A stretch of 64,000 nucleotides of DNA from an uncultured Bacteroidota bacterium. Its GTDB lineage: Bacteria > Bacteroidota > Bacteroidia > Bacteroidales > UBA12481. The notes beneath the pieces were generated by a model. That model did no database searches. It had not been told where the DNA came from and saw only the letters and a program-made list of their open reading frames with translations. Below, one piece after another: positions 10,124 through 20,345 of this stretch; the first letter of the stretch is position 1, and every line of letters begins with the position of its first letter. The stretch is from positions 1-64,000 of the forward strand of contig CAINOB010000010.1 in NCBI GenBank assembly GCA_903851365.1. The letters run 5' to 3'. The position numbers and the translations under genes are program-made.

Positions 10124-12547
10124 ATGATCAGGCACTTATTAATCCTACTGCTATCAGCGGGTTCAATCCTTTCGTTGCAGAGCCAGAGCAATAAAACCGG
10201 TACCGTTTCCGGCAAAATCTTCGACAGCCAGACAAAAATGCCAGTTGAGTCGGCTACCATATCACTCTTGCGAAGTGCGGATGACAAGCTGGTCGACGGA
10301 ACGGTTACTGATGCCAAAGGAAAATTCAGGATTGATAATATTGCTGATGGTGAGTATTATATCAGTTTCAGTTTTATCGGTTATTTAAAAAAATCAAGCC
10401 CCTCCTTTACGATCGATCTACAGCACAAGGCAATTGATCTTGGGGAGCTTACACTTGAAGTATCTGTAAAGGAGTTGAACAGTGTTGAAGTGGTTGGAGA
10501 AAAATCAACTTTCGTGAATTCCATCGATCGAAAAACTTTCAATGTCGGCAAGGATGTTATGACAACTTCCGGATCGGTGAGTGAGTTGATGCAGCATATT
10601 CCCTCACTGCAGGTTGATATAGAAGGTAATGTAAGTTTACGCGGATCGGAGAATGTTCTGATTCTGATAAACGGGCGCCCATCGAGCCTCATGGGAGCCA
10701 ACCGTGCTGCCGTATTACAACAAATGCCGGCAAACACCATTGAGAAAATCGAAATTATCACCAATCCGTCGGCAAAATTCAAGCCCGACGGCACATCCGG
10801 GATCATCAATATCATTCTAAAGAAGAATAAAGACACTGGTTTTAACGGAACTATTATCGCAAATGCAGGAAATAACTGGCGCGAGAATGCCAGCATTACC
10901 ACTAACTATAACACTGGAAAATTCAACTTTTTCGGAAGCTACAGCATCAGGCAGGATGAAAGAGTGCGCCTGACGAACGATTTCCGACAACGCAGGGATA
11001 GTTTGTCTAATATCCTTGGCACCACGAGGCAAATCGATTCCGATACCTCCCGTCCCTTGTCACACATCATCCGTGGCGGGGTTGATTTTAATCTGAATAA
11101 GAAAAACTCATTTGGTGTATCAGGGAGTTTTAATTACCGCAGTTTCATACGTAATGAAATGAATTCCAACCTGATTTCCGATGGCACGGGTGTAACGACG
11201 TCGGATTACAACCGGTTTCGCCGCGACCCTGAATTCGAGGAAGATCGTGAGTATACGGCCACTTATCAGCACGTATTTGCCGAGGACCATGAGCTGAACA
11301 TCGACTTTACCCATTCAAGATCGGATGAGGTGGAGGACAATCATTACACCACTTATTACCGCTTTCCCACTACGATGCAGTCACTCGATAATACCCTGAT
11401 CAAGCAGAGCGGAACAGAATCGCAGCTGACTGTCGAGTATAAAAATCCCATATCTGAAAATACAAAACTTGAAACCGGATACGTACTTGAATCGGCAACG
11501 AGCGACAACAATTTTTACGGTGAATTTTTCAACTCCCTCTCAGGCACCTGGATCAAGGATATCGCGAAATCCAATGAATTCAAGTATATCCAGAATGTTC
11601 ATGCCCTATACGCGACGGTTGAGCATACCATCGGCAAATTCGGATTCGTGGCAGGTTTGCGCGCTGAACAGGCATTTATCACATCGCACCTGATAACCAC
11701 CGATTCCATTATCCCAAACAATTACTTTAAAATCTATCCCACTCTTCATTTATCCTATCATTTAAACGATAAGAGTGAATTTCAGCTTAACTACAGCCAC
11801 CGGGTGAACCGCCCGGAAGGTGATGAGCTGAACCCTTTTCCCGAATATGCCGATCCGCTGAATCTCAGGGCCGGAAACCCGTTACTAAAACCGGAAGATA
11901 TTCATTCCCTGGAGGCAGGTTACAGTTTTAAGCATAGCAAAACGACTTTTATCGCCACTTTGTATGATCGGTACACTTACAACGGAAAGACCCAGATAAC
12001 CCGTTACATTAACGATTCTGTCCTGCTTACCACCCGTGAAAACCTTTCCAAAAGCAATTCAGCAGGTTTGGAGCTCATCCTTTCCTCTGAAATAGGAAAA
12101 AATACCACGGTGAATCTGAGTTCCAATACCTATTACAATAAGATTGATGCTTCGAGTCTGGGTTATTCGAGTGCCCGGTCGAACTTCGTATGGAATGTTG
12201 CACTGAATGGAAACACCAAAATCACGAAAACAACTGTTTTCCAGCTAAATGCAAATTATGTTTCAGCCAGGCTGACCCCACAGGGTAAAATGTTTCCCTC
12301 CTACTTCATGAATATAGGTATCCGCCAGGATCTCTGGAAAAAGAGGGCTTCGCTGATACTCACTGTTTCAGATGTTTTCAATACGCTGCGAAATAATTCC
12401 GAGGTCGATACGCCGCTTCTTTACCAGAAAACCATACGACAGAGAAGTCCACGGATTATTTATCTGGGTTTTGTTTTTAATTTTGGCAAAAATACTGGAA
12501 AACAGAAGGATGACCTGCTTAAATTTGAAACTGAAAAATTGAATTAG
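10124..12547 (+). CDS. TonB-dependent-type outer-membrane beta-barrel receptor
   Basis: 807-residue outer-membrane protein of the family-3 outer-membrane barrel type (PF14905-like). Order: signal peptide (1 to about 22); CarboxypepD-regulatory-like beta-sandwich (about 28-112, GTVSGKIFDSQTKMPVESA); plug-like domain (about 140-235, with SLRGSENVLILINGRPSSLMG and EKIEIITNPSAKF); then a long beta-barrel with alternating strands and aromatic-rich ends. No SusD partner is adjacent, so it is probably not a glycan (SusC) receptor; siderophore, peptide or metal import is possible. It is followed after 3 bases by the DUF1801 gene. Confidence 0.9.
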   Translation: MIRHLLILLLSAGSILSLQSQSNKTGTVSGKIFDSQTKMPVESATISLLRSADDKLVDGTVTDAKGKFRIDNIADGEYYISFSFIGYLKKSSPSFTIDLQHKAIDLGELTLEVSVKELNSVEVVGEKSTFVNSIDRKTFNVGKDVMTTSGSVSELMQHIPSLQVDIEGNVSLRGSENVLILINGRPSSLMGANRAAVLQQMPANTIEKIEIITNPSAKFKPDGTSGIINIILKKNKDTGFNGTIIANAGNNWRENASITTNYNTGKFNFFGSYSIRQDERVRLTNDFRQRRDSLSNILGTTRQIDSDTSRPLSHIIRGGVDFNLNKKNSFGVSGSFNYRSFIRNEMNSNLISDGTGVTTSDYNRFRRDPEFEEDREYTATYQHVFAEDHELNIDFTHSRSDEVEDNHYTTYYRFPTTMQSLDNTLIKQSGTESQLTVEYKNPISENTKLETGYVLESATSDNNFYGEFFNSLSGTWIKDIAKSNEFKYIQNVHALYATVEHTIGKFGFVAGLRAEQAFITSHLITTDSIIPNNYFKIYPTLHLSYHLNDKSEFQLNYSHRVNRPEGDELNPFPEYADPLNLRAGNPLLKPEDIHSLEAGYSFKHSKTTFIATLYDRYTYNGKTQITRYINDSVLLTTRENLSKSNSAGLELILSSEIGKNTTVNLSSNTYYNKIDASSLGYSSARSNFVWNVALNGNTKITKTTVFQLNANYVSARLTPQGKMFPSYFMNIGIRQDLWKKRASLILTVSDVFNTLRNNSEVDTPLLYQKTIRQRSPRIIYLGFVFNFGKNTGKQKDDLLKFETEKLN

Positions 12548-12550
12548 GGT

Positions 12551-12937
12551 ATGCAAACCGGCAGTGCTGTTCCAAAAAACATTGATGAGTATATTGCCTG
12601 CTTTCCTCCGGAGATTCAGGATATTCTGCAAAGGGTAAGATCGGCGATTAGAAAAGCGGCTCCGCAGGCAACCGAAAAAATCAGTTACCAGATGCCCTGT
12701 TTTTACTTGCATGGGAACCTTGTATATTTTGCTGCGTTCAAAAAGCACATCGGCTTTTATCCGGTTTCCTCAGGTATTGCGGCTTTCAAAAATGAGTTAG
12801 ATGGATTAACCAGTGGAAAAGGATCCGTTCAGTTCCCCCTGAACAAACCAATTCCATACGATCTGATAACCCGGATTACTGAATTCAGGGTAGCCGAGAA
12901 CAGTGAAAACGCAAAAGCAAAGTTGAAAAAGGGTTAA
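12551..12937 (+). CDS. DUF1801 (YdhG-like) protein
   Basis: 128-residue cytosolic protein with the DUF1801 signature: IDEYIACFPPEIQDILQRVRSAIRKAAP, then EKISYQMPCFYLHGNLVYFAAFKKHIGFYP. Members resemble YdhG/YdeI and some have been called iron-chaperone-like, but function is not settled. It starts 3 bases after the stop of the outer-membrane receptor, so the two are probably co-transcribed, which would fit a link to metal uptake. Convergent with the DUF3078 gene, with 3 bases between their ends. Confidence 0.88.
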   Translation: MQTGSAVPKNIDEYIACFPPEIQDILQRVRSAIRKAAPQATEKISYQMPCFYLHGNLVYFAAFKKHIGFYPVSSGIAAFKNELDGLTSGKGSVQFPLNKPIPYDLITRITEFRVAENSENAKAKLKKG

Positions 12938-12940
12938 GGT

Positions 12941-13891
12941 TTACTTTTTGAGGGAAAAGGCCAGCCCCAGTCCGAATAGCTCCTTAAATTGAACACGGGG
13001 TTTGAAACTATCAGACGTTCCATCGCCATTTGTATCTTTCCCGATAATAATGTCATGGTCATAAATCAGGAGCGTGTTGATGTTGACTGACAAATACTTA
13101 TTGATTCTCATATTGACCAATACTTCCCAGTTAACATCTATGTATTGCGGATCTTTCAGGTAATTGGAAAAAAGGTCGAGCTTGGTCAACAGGCCAACAT
13201 TCTTCACCACGTCATGTTTCCACATGACCCTGAGATAACCTCCGAGTTCGGTCCGGAATTTTTTGCCTGGCACAACGCCAAATGCCCCAGCATTGGAAAG
13301 ACTGTCATTGAGAACGAAAGTCATTTTTGTAGTTATTGGTGAGGCGAACAGCGTAAAATTTTCACCCTTTTTCAAATCTACCCCAACAGCTCCCAAAAAA
13401 TAGGCCGGTGAAAACAGGTCGCTGATCCTTGTTCCGCCTTCCGGTTTGCTGTATCCGGGAGCAAATTGCGACTTGAAGTCAGCCAGTCCGGCTAAATTGA
13501 AGGATTCAGACATGCGGTAGCCTAATTTTGACATGATTTCAAACCTGTCATCCGTTTTTTGCCAGATCGTTTTACCCTGTTTCAGCAGGCCATATCCCAG
13601 GTCGACCTGATTATCCCACGCCATTCTCTCCTTTTTATAGTTGTAGAATCCATTGAAGCGGCCGTTGACCGACATAGAATTCTGGCCGCCGGCCGACCAG
13701 TTGGTCAGCGATACCTGCGAAAAGGCTATGGTGAGGTTATTTTCGGTTTTCCAACCGGTGGTGCCATCGAGGCTGATATTTCGCAAATGTTTTTCACCTT
13801 CGGTTACTTGAGATTGAACCTGGCTAGTGAGGCAGAATACAGAAATCCCTCCCAAAAGGAATTTACCAAAAAAGCTTGCTCCCGATTTCAT
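12941..13891 (-). CDS. DUF3078 secreted protein (probable outer-membrane barrel)
   Basis: 316 residues. I start at the ATG giving MKSGASFFGKF, which has a signal peptide ending near SQVQSQV. The frame is open 44 codons further upstream, but that part does not look like protein and overlaps the divergent promoter region. The mature part shows the DUF3078 hallmarks (QVSLTNWSAGGQNS, WDNQVDLGYGLLKQG, KLDLFSNYLKDPQYIDVNWE) and alternating strands typical of a small beta-barrel. Common in Bacteroidota, function unknown. Confidence 0.88.
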   Translation of the reverse strand: MKSGASFFGKFLLGGISVFCLTSQVQSQVTEGEKHLRNISLDGTTGWKTENNLTIAFSQVSLTNWSAGGQNSMSVNGRFNGFYNYKKERMAWDNQVDLGYGLLKQGKTIWQKTDDRFEIMSKLGYRMSESFNLAGLADFKSQFAPGYSKPEGGTRISDLFSPAYFLGAVGVDLKKGENFTLFASPITTKMTFVLNDSLSNAGAFGVVPGKKFRTELGGYLRVMWKHDVVKNVGLLTKLDLFSNYLKDPQYIDVNWEVLVNMRINKYLSVNINTLLIYDHDIIIGKDTNGDGTSDSFKPRVQFKELFGLGLAFSLKK

Positions 13892-14003
13892 AATTATAGG
13901 GTTTGAGTTTGCAAACAATGATAACAAAAACCTATTAAAAGCAGAGGAAGAGTTTGATGCAAAGTTTTTGTATCTTTTACACTGCAAATCCTTTAAGGAA
14001 AGA

Positions 14004-16973
14004 ATGAAGTCCAGCAAAATCAAATCACCAGCATTTCCGATAGTTTGCCTTGGTGCGTCGGCTGGTGGTCTAGCCGCTTTTGAAGCATTTTTTATGGGTA
14101 TGGCTGCCTATTCGAGTCCGGGGATGGCCTTCATTCTTGTTCAGCATCTGTCGCCCGACCATAAAAGTATGCTTGCGGAAATAATCCGGAGATTCACAAA
14201 AATGGAGGTTTTTGAGATTGAAGATGGTATGCCTGTTAAGCTTGATTGTATTTATATCATACCACCTGAACGCGATTTATTTCTGACGATGGGTATTCTA
14301 CGGTTAACAGAACCACTTACCAACCGGCATAAGCGCTTGCCGATCGACTTTTTTTTCCGGTCGCTGGCTGAGGATCAGGGGAAAAACGCAGTTGGCATAA
14401 TCCTTTCGGGCACCGGTTCTGATGGAACACAAGGGCTGAGAATTATCAAGGGAGAAGGTGGAATGGTGATTGCCCAATCGCCGGATTCAGCCGAGTATGA
14501 CGGAATGCCTTCAAGTGCAATCGCAACAGGAATGGTTGATTTCATTCTTCCTCCTGCCGACATGCCTGCAAAAATTCATGCCTACGTAAATTCTGCCATC
14601 AAAACCCTTTCGTTGGTTCAAGACGAACCGAATGAATTATCAGATATTATATTTCAGGAGATCTTTGCCCTGCTGCGGGCTCATACTGGTCATGACTTTT
14701 CGCAATACAAACCTGGAACCATAAGCCGCCGGATCGAACGAAGAATGGCAGTTCACCAGATCAGCTCACTCGAAATCTATGTTAAGCATCTGCAAAGGGA
14801 TAAGGGAGAAATATCACTGCTATTCCGAGATCTGCTTATCGGAGTGACCAGTTTCTTCCGCGACCCTGAATTCTTTGACCAGTTATCCCGGAAAGCGATT
14901 CCGGGTCTTTTTGCAGAAAAACCTTTCGGTTCCATGATCAGGGTTTGGGTGCCAGGCTGTTCCACCGGCGAAGAAGCTTATTCCGTTGCTATCCTTTTGC
15001 AGGAATATATGGATGCTTCGAAACTGAACTTTAATTTGCAGGTATTCGCCACGGATATTGATAGCCATGCGATCGCAGTTGCGCGTTCAGGGACCTATCC
15101 GTCGAATATAGTTGCCGATGTTTCTCCGGAACGGTTAAAACGCTTTTTTGTCCCTAGCCATGACAATGGCACTTACCGCATCTGCAAAGCCATACGCGAC
15201 TTGTTGATTTTTTCGGAACAGGACCTGGTTAAGGATCCGCCGTTTTCAAAACTCGATCTGATAAGCTGCCGTAATCTATTAATATATATGAGTAGTGAGT
15301 TGCAGAAGAAACTCATTCCTTTGTTTCACTATGCCTTGAATCCGGACGGAATTCTTTTTCTGGGCAGCTCGGAAACCATCGGTGAATTTGGAGAAATATT
15401 TGTATCGATTGATCGTAAAGCGAAGTTATATCAGCGTAAGGAAGATTTTAAAGGAATCAGTAGAATTACCTCCATACGATTCCAGCCAAACCATATTTTG
15501 AAGAACATTACAGCAATGCCAACCAACCGAAAACAAGCTGTTCAGAAGAAAGTTCCTTTGCGGGAGTTTGCTGAACAAGCTCTACTTCAACATGTCGATA
15601 CTACCGGAATTCTGGTTGATAAAAGAGGCGACATTATATACCTGCACGGACATACAAGCAAGTTCCTCGAACTAAGTCCCGGGGAATCTGGCATCAACAA
15701 TATTCTGAAGATGGCTTTACCCGGTTTAAGAAATGAACTTTCCATTGCCCTTCACAAAGCTGCGGTAACCAACGAAACAGTTAAAAACAATGGCATCCGC
15801 ATTAATAGCGGCGACAGTTCAATCCTGATAAATCTCAAAATTTCACCGGTTCTTAATCCGGAATCAAGCGAGAAGGTTAAAAGTTTGCCTCAACCTACTG
15901 AATCTCACCTTTATCTGGTCCTTCTCGAAGAATCATCTGATTTTAATGCAATAGTTGGAGATCAGCAAGTCATCACACAGAACCTTCCCGCTGATGCCGA
16001 TGCGCATATTAATGCTCTAAAAGAGGAATTACGGGCCAAGAAGGAGTACCTGCAATCTACCAATGAGGAACTCGAAACCTCCAATGAAGAGTTAAAATCC
16101 TCTTATGAGGAAATGCAGTCTATCAATGAGGAATTGCAATCGACTAACGAAGAGCTGGAAACTTCCAAAGAGGAGCTTCAGTCTATCAATGAAGAATTAT
16201 CGACTGTCAATGCAGAATTACAGAACAAGGTATCTGAATTGTCGCAGTCAAATAATGACATGAACAACCTGCTTGCCGGAACCGGAATTGGAACTGTTTT
16301 TATCGATCAACATTTGCGGATCTTAAGATATACCCCTGCTGTCACACACATCATAAACCTTATTCCCGGTGATATAGGAAGGCCGATAGCCCATGTTGTT
16401 TCCAACCTAACCGGATACCACGACATGGCAAAAGATGCAGAAGCAGTTCTGGAGACATTAGTATCAAAAGAGGTTGAAGTTCAGACTTCCGGTGGTACGT
16501 GGTACATCATGCGGATACTCCCTTACCGGACGCTCGAAAATGTTATCGAGGGGGCGGTTATCACTTTTGTTGAAATCACTGAAATCAAGCGGGCATCTGA
16601 AAAGCAGCTAGAGAGCGATACTGACCTCAGGCGGTTGGGAGCGATTATCAAGGATGCCAACGATGCCCTTATGGTATTTGACCTCAGCGGAAGGATTATG
16701 GCCTGGAACCCGGCAGCAATAAGGATTTACGGCTGGAGCGAACAAGAAGCCCTGTTATTGAACCTGACTGACCTGAGCCCGATGGATACCCGGGAAAAAG
16801 AGATCAAACGGTTAAAACACCTCACCCTGGCCCGCTTTCCGGAAACCTATAAAACCGAACGGCTGACCAAGGATGGAAGAATTCTGAAAATCGCCACGAC
16901 ATCCACAGCCCTTCTTGATAAGAATGGACTGGTTTATGCAATAGCGACAACCGAGCGCCCTGAAAATATATAA
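14004..16973 (+). CDS. CheB-CheR-PAS hybrid chemosensory protein
   Basis: 989 residues. I start at the ATG at 14004, preceded by AAGGAAAG; the frame is open upstream but overlaps the DUF3078 start. CheB methylesterase domain about 12-190 with the catalytic triad Ser19 (GASAGG), His48 (VQHLSP) and Asp140 (GTGSDGTQG). CheR methyltransferase about 215-480 with SAM motif VPGCSTGEEAYS and DLISCRNLLIYM. Then a linker/PAS-like region, a long heptad coiled coil (about 680-755), and two PAS domains to the C-terminus. There is no receiver and no kinase domain of its own. No methyl-accepting receptors, CheA or CheW are nearby. The next gene, a kinase, starts 10 bases later and probably supplies the output. 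Confidence 0.95.
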   Translation: MKSSKIKSPAFPIVCLGASAGGLAAFEAFFMGMAAYSSPGMAFILVQHLSPDHKSMLAEIIRRFTKMEVFEIEDGMPVKLDCIYIIPPERDLFLTMGILRLTEPLTNRHKRLPIDFFFRSLAEDQGKNAVGIILSGTGSDGTQGLRIIKGEGGMVIAQSPDSAEYDGMPSSAIATGMVDFILPPADMPAKIHAYVNSAIKTLSLVQDEPNELSDIIFQEIFALLRAHTGHDFSQYKPGTISRRIERRMAVHQISSLEIYVKHLQRDKGEISLLFRDLLIGVTSFFRDPEFFDQLSRKAIPGLFAEKPFGSMIRVWVPGCSTGEEAYSVAILLQEYMDASKLNFNLQVFATDIDSHAIAVARSGTYPSNIVADVSPERLKRFFVPSHDNGTYRICKAIRDLLIFSEQDLVKDPPFSKLDLISCRNLLIYMSSELQKKLIPLFHYALNPDGILFLGSSETIGEFGEIFVSIDRKAKLYQRKEDFKGISRITSIRFQPNHILKNITAMPTNRKQAVQKKVPLREFAEQALLQHVDTTGILVDKRGDIIYLHGHTSKFLELSPGESGINNILKMALPGLRNELSIALHKAAVTNETVKNNGIRINSGDSSILINLKISPVLNPESSEKVKSLPQPTESHLYLVLLEESSDFNAIVGDQQVITQNLPADADAHINALKEELRAKKEYLQSTNEELETSNEELKSSYEEMQSINEELQSTNEELETSKEELQSINEELSTVNAELQNKVSELSQSNNDMNNLLAGTGIGTVFIDQHLRILRYTPAVTHIINLIPGDIGRPIAHVVSNLTGYHDMAKDAEAVLETLVSKEVEVQTSGGTWYIMRILPYRTLENVIEGAVITFVEITEIKRASEKQLESDTDLRRLGAIIKDANDALMVFDLSGRIMAWNPAAIRIYGWSEQEALLLNLTDLSPMDTREKEIKRLKHLTLARFPETYKTERLTKDGRILKIATTSTALLDKNGLVYAIATTERPENI
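16050..16223 (+). repeat. Heptad-repeat coiled coil inside the CheB-CheR protein
   Basis: About eight near-identical seven-residue units of the type STNEELE / SINEELQ, encoded by near-repeated DNA (variants of AATGAGGAA and AATGAAGAG). This is a coding coiled-coil signalling helix between the CheR part and the PAS domains, not an independent element. Confidence 0.9.
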
Positions 16974-16983
16974 TAACCGGTTC

Positions 16984-18657
16984 ATGACGGGAATAGACCA
17001 CAAACTCAGAATCCATGCCGAAAAGGTTGTTGCATTAAGGCATAAGATCATCCTCGATGAAATTAAGCACATGTCGGTTGAGGAAATAAGCGAGGTTTTC
17101 CACGAATTATATGTTCACCAGGTTGAACTGGAAATGCAAAACGATGAGTTGCTTTTAACCCAGTTGAATCTTGATAAATTAAGGGCCCGATACCTGGATC
17201 TTTATGAAATGGCACCTGTAGGATATATCACCGTCACTGAGGAAGGATTGATCACTGAAGCTAATCTCACCGCTGCCAAGATTTTCAGTCGGGATCGTGG
17301 ATCGTTGATTAACAAACCATTAACCGACTTTATTTTCAAGGATGACCAGGACATTTACTACCTGCACCGAAAAAAACTTTTTCAGGCCGGAACTCCTCAG
17401 ACTTGTGAGATCCGGCTGAAAACCATTGAGGAGAAACCCATTTATGTAAGCGTAGATGCAAGCTTGTTTAGGGATGCTGAAGGAACACCGGAATGCCGGG
17501 TCGTGCTCAGTGACATCACCAACCGCAAGCTCACTGAAATCCAGCTTATTGAAAGTTATGAACTACTGAACAACTTGACAGAGCAGGTTCCCGGTGTTGT
17601 TTACCAATATCAGTTATTTCCTGATGGGCACTCGGCATTTCCGATTTCCAGCGCCGGCATGTACGAGATGTTCGAAGTGCTTCCTGAGCACGTTAAGGCG
17701 GATGCATCTCCCATTTTCAAGAGGATCCATCCTGCAGATTTTGATATAGTCGTAAATAAGATCAGTGAATCTGCAAAATCCCAAACTTTGATGGAGATGG
17801 AGTTTCGGGTGTTACTGCCACAGCAGGGATTACGCTGGCGTCATTGTCATGCCCGGCCAACCCTGCTGGATGACGGGAGCAACTTATGGTATGGATTGTT
17901 TAACGATATCACGGACCGCAAGCATGCCGAGCAGGAGCTTCGGGAAGCAAAGGAGCTGGCCGAAGAAAGCAGCATGCTGAAATCAGCCTTCCTGGCCAAT
18001 ATGAGTCATGAAATCCGGACCCCGATGAATGGAATTCTGGGATTTGCAGAACTGCTGAGAGATCCTGAACTAACAGGTGAAGAGCATGACAAGTATCTTA
18101 GAATTATTGAGAAGAGTGGCTCACGAATGCTCAGTATCATTAATGATATAATCAGCATCTCTAAAATTGAATCGGGACAGATGGAGGTCTTCCTGACAGA
18201 AACTAATATAAACGACGAGATTGAATTTCTCTTTAATTTCTTTCTACCCGAAGCTGAGCAGAAAGGATTAATGTTTAGTTACAAAAATTCACTGCCGATC
18301 AGGGCGGCTATCATCATTACCGACAAAGAAAAGGTTGAAGCAGTTCTTACCAATCTGATCAAAAATGCAATAAAATTTGCGGATCAGGGAAATATCGAAT
18401 TCGGGTATGATAAGAAGGATAGATTCCTGGAATTTTATGTAAAAGACACCGGTGCTGGTATCAGTCCCGGAAAATTGGAACTTATTTTTGAAAGATTCAT
18501 GCAGGGAGAAGAACTTCAGGAAAATAGTCAACAGGGTACAGGGCTGGGATTAGCTATATCCAGGGCTTATGTTGATATGCTGGGTGGAAAAATCTGGGTG
18601 GAAAGCGAACATGGTATTGGTTCGACTTTCTTTTTCACGTTACCTTATAATACCTGA
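16984..18657 (+). CDS. PAS-PAS sensor histidine kinase
   Basis: 557 residues, soluble, no membrane helix. N-terminal helix (HELYVHQVELEMQNDEL), PAS 1 about 70-185 (YEMAPVGYITVTEEG), PAS 2 about 190-315 ending at the DIT(N/D)RK linker, dimerisation/phosphoacceptor domain with NMSHEIRTPMNG (His342), then an ATPase domain with N-box LIKNAIKF (about 460) and G-box GTGLGLAIS (about 518). The H-box differs from the AHDLR type of the other kinases here. It starts 10 bases after the CheB-CheR gene, so the two form an operon and likely one signalling unit. No receiver domain follows. Confidence 0.95.
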   Translation: MTGIDHKLRIHAEKVVALRHKIILDEIKHMSVEEISEVFHELYVHQVELEMQNDELLLTQLNLDKLRARYLDLYEMAPVGYITVTEEGLITEANLTAAKIFSRDRGSLINKPLTDFIFKDDQDIYYLHRKKLFQAGTPQTCEIRLKTIEEKPIYVSVDASLFRDAEGTPECRVVLSDITNRKLTEIQLIESYELLNNLTEQVPGVVYQYQLFPDGHSAFPISSAGMYEMFEVLPEHVKADASPIFKRIHPADFDIVVNKISESAKSQTLMEMEFRVLLPQQGLRWRHCHARPTLLDDGSNLWYGLFNDITDRKHAEQELREAKELAEESSMLKSAFLANMSHEIRTPMNGILGFAELLRDPELTGEEHDKYLRIIEKSGSRMLSIINDIISISKIESGQMEVFLTETNINDEIEFLFNFFLPEAEQKGLMFSYKNSLPIRAAIIITDKEKVEAVLTNLIKNAIKFADQGNIEFGYDKKDRFLEFYVKDTGAGISPGKLELIFERFMQGEELQENSQQGTGLGLAISRAYVDMLGGKIWVESEHGIGSTFFFTLPYNT

Positions 18658-18767
18658 ATATTTTAACCCTGTATTTTCATCCGTTTATCAAAGTAAATCA
18701 GCTATTTACAAGCAATTCAAAAAAAGTTAATTAAATTTGATTTATTGACCTCCCAAAATAGGCAGCT

Positions 18768-20345
18768 TTGAAAAATACTTCAATAAAACCGGCTGTTAAA
18801 CTTTCTGATGCCGAAATCCAAAAGCTGCTTTATGATCTCGAGACTCATAAAGCGGAGGTTGATTTACAGAACAAGTCTCTTATCGAGGCAAAGGAATTGG
18901 CAGATATCGCAACCACAAAATTCAAGGAACTCTATGATTTTGCCCCTACGGGATATTTTACACTAACAAAAAAAGGAGAAATAATAGATGTAAATATCTG
19001 TGGAGCTGAAATACTGGGCCAGGAAAGGAATTCATTAACAAAAAAAAGATTTGGAATATTCATTCCTGAAAATGTCCGGCCCATTTTCAATCAATTTCTC
19101 AGCTGTATTTTCGAGGGAAACTTGAAAGAAACCTGCGAACTGAAACTCCAGAGCGAAAACGGTCAAGACAAATACATTCGACTGGATGGCCATTTTAAGG
19201 AGGGTGACGAATATTGTATGGTGTCGGCAATTGACTTTACCCATCAGAAAAATATCAGAGACGCTTTAAGAATAAGTGAAGAACATTTCAGGGAATTAAC
19301 CGAAAGTATTACGGACGTTTTTTTCGAATTGGATCATGATTTAAAATACACTTATTGGAACAGAGCTTCAGAAAAATTCACGGGAATTCGGGCCGAGAAG
19401 GCTTTAGGTAAAACACTGTGGGATCTATTTACAGATACTCCGGACATCAAAAAAGCCGAAGCCATTTACCGAAAGGTCCTTGAAACCAAGGAACCTGAGG
19501 TATTTGAAAGTTTCTATAGAAATGAAGCCGGAACAACCGTTTTTGAAATCAGCGTTTATCCAACTATTCATGGCATTACCGTTTTCACCAAGGATATCAC
19601 CAGTAGAAAACGTTATGATGAAAAGCTTAAGCAAACCAGTGCGGAATTAAGAAAAACCAATATGGAGAAGGATAAATTCTTTTCCATTCTGGCACATGAC
19701 CTGCGCGGCCCATTCAATACTTTTCTGGGTTTTACCGAAATAATGGCGGAGGATCTTCCAACATTATCCAATGATGAAATTCAGCACATGTCGGCGTCGA
19801 TGAGTAAAACGGCAAAGAATCTTTACCTTCTGCTCGAGAACATTTTGCAATGGTCGAGAAACCAGCTGGGGATGACAACTTATGAACCGCAATCATTAAT
19901 GCTGATGCCCTATTTACAGGAACGAATCCAACCTATATTATTATTGGCAGATAAAAAACAGATCATGATCGAATACGACATCCCGGATGATCTACAGGTT
20001 TATGCGGATGCCAATATGATTATATCGACAATCAACAACTTGGTTACCAATGCAATAAAATTCACTCCCAGAGGTGGTAGAATAATTATAAATGGGATTA
20101 AGGAACCTGATTCTGTCAGAATTTCCATTCTTGACAATGGAATTGGCATGAATCGTGAACAGGTTGAAAAGTTGTTCCATCTGCAGGACCAACCCAACCG
20201 TAAAGGGACCGAAGGAGAGCCCAGCACCGGTCTGGGTTTGCTAATCTGCAAGGATTTTGTCGAAAAACACGGGGGACGGATCTGGGTCGAAAGCGAAGAA
20301 GGAGCAGGCTCAACTTTCCATTTCACGCTGCCTCATCGTACCTGA
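18768..20345 (+). CDS. PAS-PAS sensor histidine kinase
   Basis: 525 residues, soluble. PAS 1 (about 50-165, LYDFAPTGYFTLTKKG), PAS 2 (about 170-285, ELTESITDVFFELDHDLKYTYWN), phosphoacceptor SILAHDLRGPF (His310), followed by LLENILQWS and the ATPase domain ending in FHFTLPHRT. The start is a TTG: an in-frame TAG lies 6 bases upstream and there is no ATG before the conserved region. Its last 13 bases overlap the end of the convergent alpha-mannosidase gene. First of six kinases here with this C-terminal core. No response regulator nearby. Confidence 0.93.
   Translation: MKNTSIKPAVKLSDAEIQKLLYDLETHKAEVDLQNKSLIEAKELADIATTKFKELYDFAPTGYFTLTKKGEIIDVNICGAEILGQERNSLTKKRFGIFIPENVRPIFNQFLSCIFEGNLKETCELKLQSENGQDKYIRLDGHFKEGDEYCMVSAIDFTHQKNIRDALRISEEHFRELTESITDVFFELDHDLKYTYWNRASEKFTGIRAEKALGKTLWDLFTDTPDIKKAEAIYRKVLETKEPEVFESFYRNEAGTTVFEISVYPTIHGITVFTKDITSRKRYDEKLKQTSAELRKTNMEKDKFFSILAHDLRGPFNTFLGFTEIMAEDLPTLSNDEIQHMSASMSKTAKNLYLLLENILQWSRNQLGMTTYEPQSLMLMPYLQERIQPILLLADKKQIMIEYDIPDDLQVYADANMIISTINNLVTNAIKFTPRGGRIIINGIKEPDSVRISILDNGIGMNREQVEKLFHLQDQPNRKGTEGEPSTGLGLLICKDFVEKHGGRIWVESEEGAGSTFHFTLPHRT

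Noticed and set aside
13827-14003. N-terminal extension of the CheB-CheR frame by 59 codons
   Set aside because: It overlaps the start and signal peptide of the divergent DUF3078 gene and lacks CheB-like sequence; the ATG at 14004 has AAGGAAAG upstream.
16050-16223. Closely spaced near-repeats that could suggest a repeat array
   Set aside because: They encode heptads of a coiled coil in frame within the CheB-CheR protein; there are no unique spacers, so it is not a CRISPR.
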